From NCBI GenBank assembly GCA_015490175.1, contig WFYJ01000133.1, positions 1-39,347 of the forward strand: DNA of 39,347 nt, read 5' to 3'. Each line of letters opens with the position of its first letter. The first letter of the stretch is position 1. The position numbers were made by a program, and so were the translations under genes. Positions 8,208 through 16,119 of the stretch are shown one piece after another. The notes under the pieces are model-generated. The model did no database searches and had not been told where the DNA came from. It worked only from the letters and a program-made list of their open reading frames with translations. Source of the stretch: Saprospiraceae bacterium. GTDB lineage: Bacteria > Bacteroidota > Bacteroidia > Chitinophagales > Saprospiraceae.

Positions 8208-9527
8208 ATGGAATGGATCGCCATTATCCTGTTCATCAGCATTTTCGTGCTCATTCTGTATGGCTATCCGGTGGCCTTTACGCTGGGCGGGCTGGCCGTG
8301 TTGTATGCACTGTTCTTTCTCGATCCGTCCAGCTTCAATGCCCTGCCTTCGCGGGTGATGGGCGTCATGTCCAATTACGTGCTCATCGCCGTGCCGCTGT
8401 TCATCTTCATGGGCATCATGCTCGAAAAATCGGGCCTGGCAGAGAATCTTCTGGAAACCATGGCCATGCTGTTTGGTCGCCTGCCGGGGGGGCTGGCCAT
8501 CAGCGTCGTGATCGTGGGGGCCATGCTGGCCGCCTCGACCGGGATCGTGGGGGCGACGGTGATCACCATGGGCCTGATCAGCCTGCCGACCATGCTGAAA
8601 CGGGGCTATGATCCGAAGCTCGCCACCGGCGTCATTGCGAGCTCCGGCACCCTCGGGCAGATCATTCCGCCATCGATCGTACTGGTATTATTGGGCAGCG
8701 TGCTCAACGTGTCGGTAGGCGACCTGTTTGCCGCGGCCATGTTGCCCGGTTTTGTCCTCGTAGGAGGCTACATGCTGTTTGTCGTGCTGCGCGCCCTGTT
8801 GCGGCCCGAGGATGCGCCGCCCATACCTCAGGAAGAGCTGGATGCCTTTCGGCAAAAAGGCTTCGGGCGCCAGGTGATCCTGGCCTTTGTGCTGCCCTTT
8901 CTCCTCATCTTGGCCGTGCTGGGCAGCATTTTTGCCGGTGTGGCCTCACCAACCGAAGCGGCTGCAGTGGGGGCGCTGGGGGCCACTTTGCTGACGCTGC
9001 TCCAGGGCAGGCTGGACAAAGACACGCTCGGGGCCGTGTGTCGGGAAACGACCTTCCTCACCAGCATGGTGTTTTTGATTCTTCTGGGGGCCACTACCTT
9101 CAGTATGGTGTTCCGGGAGATGGGAGGCGACAGATTTCTGGTAGCGGCAGTGACGCGTGCAGAGCTGTCGCCTTACGTTTTCCTCGCCGTGGTCATGATC
9201 GTAGTGTTCATTGCGGGCTTTTTCATCGACTTCATCGAAATCGTATTCATCATTGTGCCCGTGGTGGCGCCCATTTTCGAGCAGTATGGCATGAACCTCG
9301 TGTGGATCGGCGTCCTCTTCGCCCTCAACCTGCAGACGTCGTTCCTCACGCCGCCTTTTGGCTTCAGCCTGTTCTACCTCAAGGGAGTCGCACCACCGGA
9401 AGTCACCACTACACATCTGTACCGAGGCATCGTGCCCTTTGTGTTGTTGCAAATCGCAATCCTCGCCGTGGCCATTGCCTGGCCCGAGGTGGTGCTGTGG
9501 CTGCCGGACCTGTTGTCGGTGGAATGA
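8208..9527 (+). CDS. TRAP transporter large permease subunit (DctM family)
   Basis: This 439-residue, highly hydrophobic protein has about eleven to twelve predicted membrane segments and DctM signatures: 'VPLFIFMGIMLEKSGLAE' near residues 64-81, 'ASTGIVGATVITMGL' near residues 107-121, and 'GVIASSGTLGQIIPPSI', the motif preceding the second substrate-binding half. The second half repeats the pattern with 'ASPTEAAAVGALGA'. It forms the transport channel with the DctQ-type subunit upstream and is surely in the same transcript. The substrate cannot be read from the sequence. The dispersed 13-mer GCCTTTCGGCAAA lies at 8844-8856. The gene converges on the minus-strand gene ending at 9553, with a 25-base gap that shows no hairpin. 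Confidence 0.92.
   Translation: MEWIAIILFISIFVLILYGYPVAFTLGGLAVLYALFFLDPSSFNALPSRVMGVMSNYVLIAVPLFIFMGIMLEKSGLAENLLETMAMLFGRLPGGLAISVVIVGAMLAASTGIVGATVITMGLISLPTMLKRGYDPKLATGVIASSGTLGQIIPPSIVLVLLGSVLNVSVGDLFAAAMLPGFVLVGGYMLFVVLRALLRPEDAPPIPQEELDAFRQKGFGRQVILAFVLPFLLILAVLGSIFAGVASPTEAAAVGALGATLLTLLQGRLDKDTLGAVCRETTFLTSMVFLILLGATTFSMVFREMGGDRFLVAAVTRAELSPYVFLAVVMIVVFIAGFFIDFIEIVFIIVPVVAPIFEQYGMNLVWIGVLFALNLQTSFLTPPFGFSLFYLKGVAPPEVTTTHLYRGIVPFVLLQIAILAVAIAWPEVVLWLPDLLSVE
8844..8856 (+). repeat. Dispersed 13-mer GCCTTTCGGCAAA, copy 2
   Basis: Exact copy inside the DctM-family gene, read there as Ala-Phe-Arg-Gln. Confidence 0.75.
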
Positions 9528-9552
9528 GACCGTCACTTCTCACCCATATCAC

Positions 9553-10449
9553 TCACGGATTGCGGATTACGATATCGCCAAAAGTGATTTTGATGGAAAT
9601 CGTACCGGTTTCCTTGCCCGGGTTGAACACAGCGCGTTTCAGGCTTCTCGAATTTTCCACGAAGTTGAAGCGCAGGTCGGCTGGTGCGGTAATGTTGCCG
9701 TAATGCGCCGTAAGGGTGTAGCCGTATAATCCCGGCTGTGGGTCAAAGAAATAGACGTCTGACCTGTCGGCGGTGATATTGAGGCTGAGCAAGGGATCAG
9801 TGGGAGCGGTAAAGAGCTTGACCACCCCGTATTTCGATACGATATCGACGCGGCCCTGCAGGCGATGCAGGCTGATGTCGCCCCGATTGGCCTGGATGAA
9901 CACGTTGCCCGACAGGCCGTCCCCTTCCACGTCGCCATAGCTGGAGACGACCTGGATGTCGCCCTGCAGTTGCCGCAACCAGGTTTTGCTGAACTCGCTG
10001 TTGATGCGCAGCGACCGAGAGAGCTCACGCACGTCTGTCATGCCGAAATGATTTTTCAGATAGACCGGGCAATCGGCGGGGAGCAGCACGGTGTACACGG
10101 CCTTGAGTGCGGCGGAAGGATTGAGCTTTTCGTCAATGTAGTTGCGGAAGTAGATTTTGTTGGCATGCTGATCCACCTTCCACCGCATCGCTTCGAGGCT
10201 GCGTGCGGCTTCGTGTTTTTCGGGATGGCGGCTGAAAATTTCGAGCTTGATTTTCACCTCGTCGCGCTCCCAGGTACTTACCCGAATTTCGGCTTTTTCG
10301 CCTTCGATATTGAGTTCGGCGCCTTGCTGGTAGGGAAACGTTTTTTCGATGGTACGGCTGGCCACTTGCAACACCTTTTGCGCGCTGAGCGCATGGGCTG
10401 CGGTCAGACAGGCCAGTGCGAGCATCCACGTCCGGATTTTGCCATTCAT
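9553..10449 (-). CDS. Secreted DUF4097-like beta-repeat protein
   Basis: This protein of about 298 residues starts with a signal peptide ('WMLALACLTAAHALSAQ'). The body consists of short, regularly spaced beta strands typical of DUF4097/adhesin-like right-handed beta-helix folds, for example 'GDIQVVSSYGDVEGDGLSG' followed by 'GNVFIQANRGDISLHRLQG' and 'GRVDIVSKYGVVKLF'. The function of such proteins is not established. They are often found near ECF sigma/anti-sigma pairs in Bacteroidota, as here, where the anti-sigma-like gene lies about 250 bases upstream on the same strand. The start could be 10449 or the ATG three codons earlier at 10458. Confidence 0.75.
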   Translation of the reverse strand: MNGKIRTWMLALACLTAAHALSAQKVLQVASRTIEKTFPYQQGAELNIEGEKAEIRVSTWERDEVKIKLEIFSRHPEKHEAARSLEAMRWKVDQHANKIYFRNYIDEKLNPSAALKAVYTVLLPADCPVYLKNHFGMTDVRELSRSLRINSEFSKTWLRQLQGDIQVVSSYGDVEGDGLSGNVFIQANRGDISLHRLQGRVDIVSKYGVVKLFTAPTDPLLSLNITADRSDVYFFDPQPGLYGYTLTAHYGNITAPADLRFNFVENSRSLKRAVFNPGKETGTISIKITFGDIVIRNP

Positions 10450-10469
10450 TATTGACACGTTTTTTGCCA

Positions 10470-10680
10470 GTTGAGGGTTGAGCGTGTAGCGTTGAGGGTT
10501 TTTTGAAGTTGATTGTCAGGATATTGACACGACCAGTCCCGTCCCGGGGCGTCTCAACATCGCTGGCGCAGCCAGCGTATCAACCTCCGCGTAGCGGTCT
10601 CAACCGCGCTCAAATCCTCGGTTTCTCATTCATTCAACCGCTGTTTTTGGTCGCAGTGCACACGCAGTTTGAATCCATTT
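10470..10680. repeat. Mosaic intergenic repeat
   Basis: This spacer joins several repeat modules: TTGAGGG-type heptamers at about 10472-10500, a seven-pair hairpin CGCTGGC-GCA-GCCAGCG at 10561-10577, overlapping GCGG/CCGC inverted repeats at 10587-10607, a TCAAATCCTCGGTT box at 10610-10623, and a GCAGTTTGAATCC tail near 10665. The first and last modules are shared with the element at 1-365. No gene is visible. Confidence 0.7.
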
Positions 10681-10702
10681 GATCAGGGACGCCACTTGCC
10701 CG

Positions 10703-11293
10703 TTATTGCAGCACGGCCACCAGTTGCCGCATCAGGTGGGCTTCCTGGCGTTCGAGTCGGGCGAAGGTGCGCACCAGCTCGGGCTCGGTATCCCAGGGTG
10801 TGAGGTGGGCGCCGAGCCGTCTTTTCGCTGCCGCCACTTCCTGCAGCTCGGCTTTGAGCTGTTGCACTTCGGGGTCCTCGCACAGGAAGGGATACTCCTG
10901 ACAGATGCGCAGTACTTCCTCGAGCGCTTCTTCTTCGGCCAGGTCGGCCGCGGCGATGAGCTGGTCCTCCGACACCGTTTCCGTATGCCAGACGATTTCC
11001 GTGGCTGCCGGTTCAGAGGGCGCTTGCCAGAGTCCGGACAGTGCCATGAGCAGGGCAATGCTTGCCGCAGCGGCGCCTGCTGCCCACCAGGGCCACAGCC
11101 GCCGCGTCGGTTGCGTCGTCTTCAGCCGGGCCTCGATGCCGGCCCACACCGCATCAGGCGGGTCGTATTCGGGCAGCTCGTCGAGGCAGGGCCGCCAGGG
11201 CGCTTCCCGGGCCTCTTCCAGTCGCTGCCGGATGCCCTCCCAGAGTTTGTCGGGTGGGTCGTAGGAAGGCAGTTTGTGTTTCCACTCGCTCAT
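10703..11293 (-). CDS. Anti-sigma-factor-like membrane protein with duplicated N-terminal motif
   Basis: This 196-residue protein has a soluble N-terminus, one membrane helix (about residues 68-87) and an extracytoplasmic, acidic then helical C-terminal region. Its ATG lies 1 base after the stop codon of an ECF sigma factor gene, the standard place for a cognate anti-sigma factor. The N-terminus holds a repeated unit: residues 8-25 ('LPSYDPPDKLWEGIRQRL') and 40-57 ('LPEYDPPDAVWAGIEARL'). The 'P..(L/V)W.GI...L' pattern is common once at the N-terminus of Bacteroidota anti-sigma proteins, so the duplication is unusual. There is no zinc-binding HxxxCxxC motif. The anti-sigma role is inferred from gene order and topology. 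Confidence 0.7.
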   Translation of the reverse strand: MSEWKHKLPSYDPPDKLWEGIRQRLEEAREAPWRPCLDELPEYDPPDAVWAGIEARLKTTQPTRRLWPWWAAGAAAASIALLMALSGLWQAPSEPAATEIVWHTETVSEDQLIAAADLAEEEALEEVLRICQEYPFLCEDPEVQQLKAELQEVAAAKRRLGAHLTPWDTEPELVRTFARLERQEAHLMRQLVAVLQ

Positions 11294-11294
11294 C

Positions 11295-11831
11295 TTACAA
11301 TTCGTTTTTGAGGGCTTCGCGCAGCTTGCGCTTGGCGTGAAACAGCTGCGACTTGCTGGTGCCTTCGGAAATGCCCAGCATGTCGGCTACTTCTTTGTGT
11401 CCATAGCCTTCGATCTCTACCAGGACGAACACCGTGCGATAGCCTTCGGGCAATGCGAGAATGGCCTTTTCGATGTATTCGGCATCGAGTGGGTTGGTGC
11501 GGATGTGGTAATGCCCTTCCAGCTCGGCCTGCTCGATGCCGTCGAACCACACCTTTTGTTTGCGGAGCTTGCTGTAGGCCGTGCGCACCACGATCGTTTT
11601 GATCCAGGCACCCAGCGTCGATTCCTTTCGGAAGCCGGAAAGCCCGCGGAACACCTTGACGAAGGCGTCCTGCAACACGTCGTTGGCGTCCTCGAAGTTG
11701 CCCGTGATGCGGTAGGCGAGCGTGTACATGGCGCGTTTGTAGCGGTCGTACAGTTCTTTTTGCGCCGCCGGTTCTTCAGCCAGGCAGCGTTCCAGCAGTT
11801 CGGCTTCCGTCATGCGTTTTTGAGAAATCAT
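11295..11831 (-). CDS. ECF-family RNA polymerase sigma-70 factor
   Basis: This 178-residue sigma factor has region 2 at the N-terminus ('YDRYKRAMYTLAYRITGNFEDANDVLQDAFVK', residues about 26-57, abbreviated) and region 4 at the C-terminus ('LPEGYRTVFVLVEIEGYGHKEVADMLGISEGTSKSQLFHAKRKL', also a helix-turn-helix; both given for location only in part). The spacing without region 3 is typical of ECF factors. It directs RNA polymerase to a small regulon, probably in response to an envelope signal relayed by the membrane protein encoded 1 base downstream. I favour ATG 11831; ATG 11867 would add 12 residues. A terminator for the preceding gene ends at about 11907, so a separate promoter between 11840 and 11905 is likely but not clear. 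Confidence 0.9.
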   Translation of the reverse strand: MISQKRMTEAELLERCLAEEPAAQKELYDRYKRAMYTLAYRITGNFEDANDVLQDAFVKVFRGLSGFRKESTLGAWIKTIVVRTAYSKLRKQKVWFDGIEQAELEGHYHIRTNPLDAEYIEKAILALPEGYRTVFVLVEIEGYGHKEVADMLGISEGTSKSQLFHAKRKLREALKNEL

Positions 11832-11906
11832 GGGCACAGGATCAGTACCAGTATCAGTTGGGGTCATCACAAAGTGCTTGTTTGGGAAGGCAAGGTTGCA
11901 TTTGGC

Positions 11907-11942
11907 AAAAAAAGAAAGGCCGTCTCGAGACGAGACAGCCTT
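11907..11942 (-). terminator. Terminator of the beta-barrel protein gene
   Basis: Stem AAGGC-x-GTCTCG / CGAGAC-x-GCCTT (11916-11927 and 11931-11942) has an AGA loop and one internal mismatch. On the minus strand it is followed by TTCTTTTTTT. It lies 21 bases after the stop codon of the gene ending at 11963. Confidence 0.75.
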
Positions 11943-11962
11943 GAATCGTATGGTAGATGAAG

Positions 11963-12598
11963 TCAAAAGGCGATGCCGAGGGTGGCCACGATGCGTTCGG
12001 GGTTCTGGCTGAACGCGTAATTTTGGCCTCCGATGACGATGTGATCGCCGAATTTGTTGAAGTTGCCTTCATACCGCAGGTCGAACGAAAATTTCTTGAA
12101 CAGGTCGATGCCTATACCGGCCTGGAAGCCCACCTTCAGGTTTTTGAAATCTTGCCTGTACCCTTCGATATCGGTCAGGTCGGAGGTCGAAGCCAGAAAG
12201 ACATGCCCCACCGGGCCGGCACCGACACGCACCGGTCCGAGCTTGGTGCCGGCGATGATGGGAATGTCCAGATTCTGGTACTTTTCGGTCAGCACGCTGA
12301 CCGGTGCGCCACTCAGCGAATCGAGCCGGAAATCGACCGAATTGGAGTTGTACACCACCTCGGGACGGATGAAAAACGTGGCTATCTGAAACTGACCGAA
12401 CGCACCGAAGTGGAAGCCATAGTTGGCCTCTTCGATGGCCAGTTTCAATTCTTCCATGCCCTCGGGCGAGAACTGGATGAAGTCGCCCGGTTTGAGTTCG
12501 GTGGTGTTGAGCCCGACGAGCAAGCCGAAACGGGCCTGGCCGTGGGCGATGCCTGCGAGGACGAGCAACAGGGCTGTGATCAGAAGATTTTTTCTCAT
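11963..12598 (-). CDS. Small outer-membrane beta-barrel protein (PorT/OmpX-like)
   Basis: This 211-residue protein has a signal peptide (residues 1-20, ending 'GIAHGQ'). The remainder is rich in alternating aromatic/hydrophobic strands, such as 'GFHFGAFGQFQIATFFIRPEV' (21 residues in the protein, residues about 61-80). It ends in a terminal phenylalanine, as expected for an outer-membrane barrel recognised by the BAM complex. About eight strands fit the length, matching the PorT-family/outer membrane beta-barrel domain of Bacteroidota. The precise function is unknown; 'PorT-like' is a fold label. It is upstream of the ECF sigma gene but separated by a terminator. Confidence 0.8.
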   Translation of the reverse strand: MRKNLLITALLLVLAGIAHGQARFGLLVGLNTTELKPGDFIQFSPEGMEELKLAIEEANYGFHFGAFGQFQIATFFIRPEVVYNSNSVDFRLDSLSGAPVSVLTEKYQNLDIPIIAGTKLGPVRVGAGPVGHVFLASTSDLTDIEGYRQDFKNLKVGFQAGIGIDLFKKFSFDLRYEGNFNKFGDHIVIGGQNYAFSQNPERIVATLGIAF

Positions 12599-12904
12599 GG
12601 CAAGTCAGTTTTAAGGGTGTCCGGAAAAAATGATTGCAAGCAAATTTCAATCGCTCAGGTCTTTGGCAGATCGCTTGATCACCGGCAGATGTTATGCTCC
12701 AGGCGGGATTTTTTGATTCCCTTAACAAAGCGGCTTTTGGGGGGGCTGTGGCAAATGTTTTCCAAAAGTGCTGAGGGTAAATGTCTTACAGGGCGAACGT
12801 GGGTGCACCCTCATGCGAATCAGTGCGAATAGGGGGCAGGGATCATCAAGGGGCAGGCCAGAAGTGGTAACTTTGCCTTCCCTAACAAATGCCAAGCCAA
12901 AAGG
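12599..12904. other. Intergenic region between the divergent beta-barrel and engB genes
   Basis: These 306 bases hold no gene that I can support. They contain the engB -7 box (12868-12875) and, on the minus strand, GAAATTTG (12641-12648), a one-mismatch version of the same box suitably placed for the beta-barrel gene. No repeat of the families seen elsewhere is present. Confidence 0.6.
12868..12875 (+). promoter_or_regulatory. Bacteroidota-type -7 box for the engB operon
   Basis: TAACTTTG followed by C matches TAnnTTTG and lies 37 bases before the engB start. No clear -33 element is seen. Confidence 0.6.
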
Positions 12905-13528
12905 ATGTACCCGACGATACAACATGCAAACTTTGTGGGCAGCTATGTACAGGTGAGCCAGTGTCCGAAGGATGGCCGGCCCGAGTTTGCTTTCATTGGC
13001 CGCTCGAACGTGGGCAAGTCCTCGCTGATCAATATGCTGCTGGGGCGCAAGAAACTGGCCAAAGTCAGCGGCACGCCTGGAAAGACGCAAACCATCAATT
13101 TTTTTGACATTGAACAACGCCTGTATTTTGTCGACCTGCCTGGTTATGGCTATGCGCAGATCTCCAGGACCAAGCGACGTGAGTGGATGCGCATGGTGCA
13201 TAGTTACCTGCAGATGCGCGACACATTGCAGGTGGCTTTCGTGCTGATCGATGCCAACATTCCGCTTCAGCAAAACGACGTGGATTTTCTGAATTGGTGT
13301 GGCCAGGCGCGCATCCCCATTGCGCTGGTGTACACCAAGCTGGACCGAATGAATCGCAACAAGCAACAGAAGAACCTCGCTGCCATACGGAAAGGACTGC
13401 TGGAATACTGGGAGGAGTTGCCCCCTCAATTCGAAACCTCTGCAGTGGAAGGCCTGGGACGGGAGCAGATGTGGCAGTTTATCAACGAATTAACTGAACA
13501 GTACTATGCCCGTCAAAACCGTCAATGA
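12905..13528 (+). CDS. engB: Ribosome biogenesis GTP-binding protein EngB (YsxC/YihA)
   Basis: This 207-residue GTPase has all the G motifs: G1 'GRSNVGKSS' (residues 32-40), G3 'DLPG' (77-80, followed by the family-typical 'YGYA'), G4 'TKLD' (144-147) and a G5-like 'TSA' near residue 178. EngB is usually essential and acts in late assembly of the large ribosomal subunit. The length is normal for the family. It is the first gene of a plus-strand cluster, and its 3' end overlaps the acyltransferase gene by 23 bases. Confidence 0.95.
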   Translation: MYPTIQHANFVGSYVQVSQCPKDGRPEFAFIGRSNVGKSSLINMLLGRKKLAKVSGTPGKTQTINFFDIEQRLYFVDLPGYGYAQISRTKRREWMRMVHSYLQMRDTLQVAFVLIDANIPLQQNDVDFLNWCGQARIPIALVYTKLDRMNRNKQQKNLAAIRKGLLEYWEELPPQFETSAVEGLGREQMWQFINELTEQYYARQNRQ

Positions 13529-15239
13529 GCAAATTTACCCCCAGATCTGGCCCAATATCGAGGACTGGCCGATCTATCAGATCCACCAGCGCCGGGCCGA
13601 GTTCGTCGAAGAAATTGAAGCTTTTACCAACCGGCGCTTGCTCGAAAAGCATGGCGATCGCATCGGTGACCTGTTGGCGCGCGCCATTTACATGGAGCGT
13701 ATCCGCGTCAAGGAAGAGCCCTGGAAGGTAGATCCGCCAAACGAGCGCCAGTTCTGGCGCAGACTGTACAGGAAACTGGCCTCGGCGCCGGTAGGCGAAG
13801 AGCATGCCGAAGAGGCCATGGCGATTTACGAGGAGATTCTGCAAATCATCGTGCACCGGTATGCCGAAGAAATCGTGGCCACCTTCAAAAAGGGCACCTT
13901 TGAGTTTGCAAGGAAATTCCTCACCGTATTTTTCAACCGGCTGCTGAATACAGCGGCTGCACGCAACCTGAAGCGGCTGTACAGCAAGGAGCACAAATTG
14001 TCCGACAAGCTGATCTGCGTCGGTGAGCTGGAGAAGATTCGCAGCCTCATCCAGAAGGGCACCGTCGTCATCGTGCCCACGCATTTCAGCAACCTCGACT
14101 CGATCCTGATCGGCTATGCCATCGACCAGATTCTGGGGCTGCCGGCCTTCAGTTATGGAGCCGGGCTCAATCTTTACAATGCGGGCTATGCGGCCTATTT
14201 CATGAACAGGCTGGGTGCTTATCGCGTCGATCGGCGCAAGAAGAATCCGGTTTATCTCGAGACGCTGAAGTCTATGTCCAACCTGGCACTTCAGCACAAC
14301 GTGCACAGCATCTTTTTCCCCGGTGGCACGCGCTCGCGCTCGGGAGAACTCGAAAAAAAGTTGAAGTTGGGGCTGCTGGGCACGGCGGTGGAGGCGCAAC
14401 GCCACCTCTACCAGAAAGGCGAGGATCGGAAGATCTTCATCGTGCCTCTGATCCTGGGGTACCACGTCGTGCTGGAAGCCAAGTTTCTCATCGAACAGCA
14501 CCTTATCCGTACGGGGCGCGAGCGCTATTTCCGACAGGGGGATCAATCGTACAGTTTTCGCAGGTGGGTGAGCTTCCTGTGGAACTTCTTTGCCGAGAGC
14601 TCGGAAGTGGTGCTTTCCTTTGGCAAGCCACTTGACGTACTGGGCAATTTCGTGGATGCCGAGGGGCAGAGCTACGACCGCCAGGGCCGGCCGGTGGATG
14701 TGCGCGAATATTTCGTGGGAGCGCACGGGCTCGAAGCCCATCTGCAGCGCGAGAGCGAGTACACGAAAATCCTGTCTGAGCGCATCGTCGAGCGCTTCCA
14801 CAAAGACAATGTGGTGCTCGACTCCCACATCGTGGCCTTTGTCGCCTTCCGCCTGCTGATGCACATGCATCCGCGGCTCGACCTGTACCAGTTGCTGCGG
14901 CTGCCCGAGGACGAAATCGAGTTCCCCGTGTACCAGGTCGTCCATGGCGTCGCACAGATCCAGCGTCGCCTGCTCGAGCTGGAACAGGCCGGCAAGGTCA
15001 AGGTGGCCGATGTATGTGTGGGCGATCCCGAAAAGGTCATGCGCCGGGGGTTGCGCAAGCTCGGGGTGTATCACGTGCGCAAGCCGCTGGTCATCAACAG
15101 GGAGGGAGTGCTTGTGAGCCAGGATTTCTCGCTTTTGTATTACTACCACAACCGCCTGTTGCACTACGGACTCGAAGAAGACATCCAGTGGCTCAGTGAA
15201 CCCGTACAGGCCGATCCCGCCCTCGAACACGCATCCTGA
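13506..15239 (+). CDS. Glycerolipid acyltransferase (PlsB/PlsC superfamily)
   Basis: This 577-residue protein carries an acyltransferase domain in its middle: the HX4D catalytic motif is 'HFSNLD' (His193, Asp198), followed by 'GAYRVDR' (residues 237-243) and 'FPGGTRSRSG' (271-280). Enzymes of this superfamily transfer acyl chains to glycerol-3-phosphate or lysophosphatidate at the inner membrane face. In the last motif a glycine stands where PlsB and PlsC usually have glutamate (FVEGGRSR or FPEGTR). The length and the long N- and C-terminal extensions resemble PlsB rather than the short PlsC. Glycerol-3-phosphate acyltransferase is therefore my first guess, not proven. It overlaps engB by 23 bases and precedes kdsA by 19 bases, which suggests co-expression. 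Confidence 0.82.
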   Translation: MPVKTVNEQIYPQIWPNIEDWPIYQIHQRRAEFVEEIEAFTNRRLLEKHGDRIGDLLARAIYMERIRVKEEPWKVDPPNERQFWRRLYRKLASAPVGEEHAEEAMAIYEEILQIIVHRYAEEIVATFKKGTFEFARKFLTVFFNRLLNTAAARNLKRLYSKEHKLSDKLICVGELEKIRSLIQKGTVVIVPTHFSNLDSILIGYAIDQILGLPAFSYGAGLNLYNAGYAAYFMNRLGAYRVDRRKKNPVYLETLKSMSNLALQHNVHSIFFPGGTRSRSGELEKKLKLGLLGTAVEAQRHLYQKGEDRKIFIVPLILGYHVVLEAKFLIEQHLIRTGRERYFRQGDQSYSFRRWVSFLWNFFAESSEVVLSFGKPLDVLGNFVDAEGQSYDRQGRPVDVREYFVGAHGLEAHLQRESEYTKILSERIVERFHKDNVVLDSHIVAFVAFRLLMHMHPRLDLYQLLRLPEDEIEFPVYQVVHGVAQIQRRLLELEQAGKVKVADVCVGDPEKVMRRGLRKLGVYHVRKPLVINREGVLVSQDFSLLYYYHNRLLHYGLEEDIQWLSEPVQADPALEHAS

Positions 15240-15258
15240 TCTCGTTCCCGAAAAGCGC

Positions 15259-16119
15259 ATGTGCATGCATCCATCCATTGCCAACCTGGCCGGCATCAGG
15301 CACGCCGATCGCGGGCAGTTTCTGCTGATCGCAGGCCCGTGCGCCGTCGAGTCGCGCGACCTCTGTTTTCGCGTGGCGGAAAAGGTATTGCAGCTCACGG
15401 ACCGGCTGGAAATCCCGTACGTCTTCAAGGCTTCCTACAAAAAAGCCAACCGTTCGCGTCTGGATTCCTTCACGACCATCGGAGAGGAAAAAGCACTCCG
15501 CATCCTCGAGGAGGTGCGCCGCGCGTTTGGCATTCCCGTGACGACCGATATCCACACCGAGGCCGAGGCGGCCTGGGCGGCCGAGGTAGTGGACGTGATC
15601 CAGATCCCGGCTTTCCTTTGCCGCCAGACCGATCTGCTGGTGGCCGCCGCCAAAACGGACAAGGTAGTCAACATCAAAAAAGGCCAGTTCGTCAGTCCCG
15701 AGGCCATGCGCTTCGCCGCCGACAAGGTGCGTCACAGTGGCAACGACGCGGTCTGGCTCACGGAGCGCGGCACCTTTTTCGGCTATCAGGATCTCGTTGT
15801 GGACTTCCGCGGCATACCCCTCATGCAGGCGCACGGATGCCCCGTCATCGTCGATTGCACGCATTCGCTGCAGCGCCCCAACCAGGCCAGCGGCGTCACG
15901 GGCGGCAATCCCGAATTGATCGAAACCATCGCCAGGGCAGCCATTGCCACGGGCGCCGACGGTTTGTTCATGGAAACGCATCCCGAACCGGAAAACGCCC
16001 TTTCCGACGGCGCCAACATGCTGCACCTCGATCGGCTGGAGCCCTTGCTCGTGCGCCTCAGGGCCCTGAGAGAAGTGGTGCGGTCTTTTTCCGAAAAAAA
16101 CGACGGATCCCATGTATGA
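15259..16119 (+). CDS. kdsA: 3-deoxy-8-phosphooctulonate (KDO-8-P) synthase
   Basis: KdsA condenses phosphoenolpyruvate with arabinose-5-phosphate to KDO-8-phosphate, an LPS inner-core precursor. The 286-residue protein is a single TIM barrel. Its signatures are 'KASYKKANRSR', 'NIKKGQFVSPEAM' and 'VIVDCTHSLQRPN'. The N-terminal motif is 'AGPCAVES', where the cysteine (Cys28 from this start) corresponds to the metal-binding cysteine of class II enzymes such as that of Aquifex. The metal-independent E. coli enzyme has asparagine there, so a metal-dependent enzyme is expected. I favour ATG 15259 (or 15265), because an earlier in-frame start at 15196 would lie inside the acyltransferase gene. The 3' end overlaps nspC by 8 bases. 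Confidence 0.95.
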   Translation: MCMHPSIANLAGIRHADRGQFLLIAGPCAVESRDLCFRVAEKVLQLTDRLEIPYVFKASYKKANRSRLDSFTTIGEEKALRILEEVRRAFGIPVTTDIHTEAEAAWAAEVVDVIQIPAFLCRQTDLLVAAAKTDKVVNIKKGQFVSPEAMRFAADKVRHSGNDAVWLTERGTFFGYQDLVVDFRGIPLMQAHGCPVIVDCTHSLQRPNQASGVTGGNPELIETIARAAIATGADGLFMETHPEPENALSDGANMLHLDRLEPLLVRLRALREVVRSFSEKNDGSHV

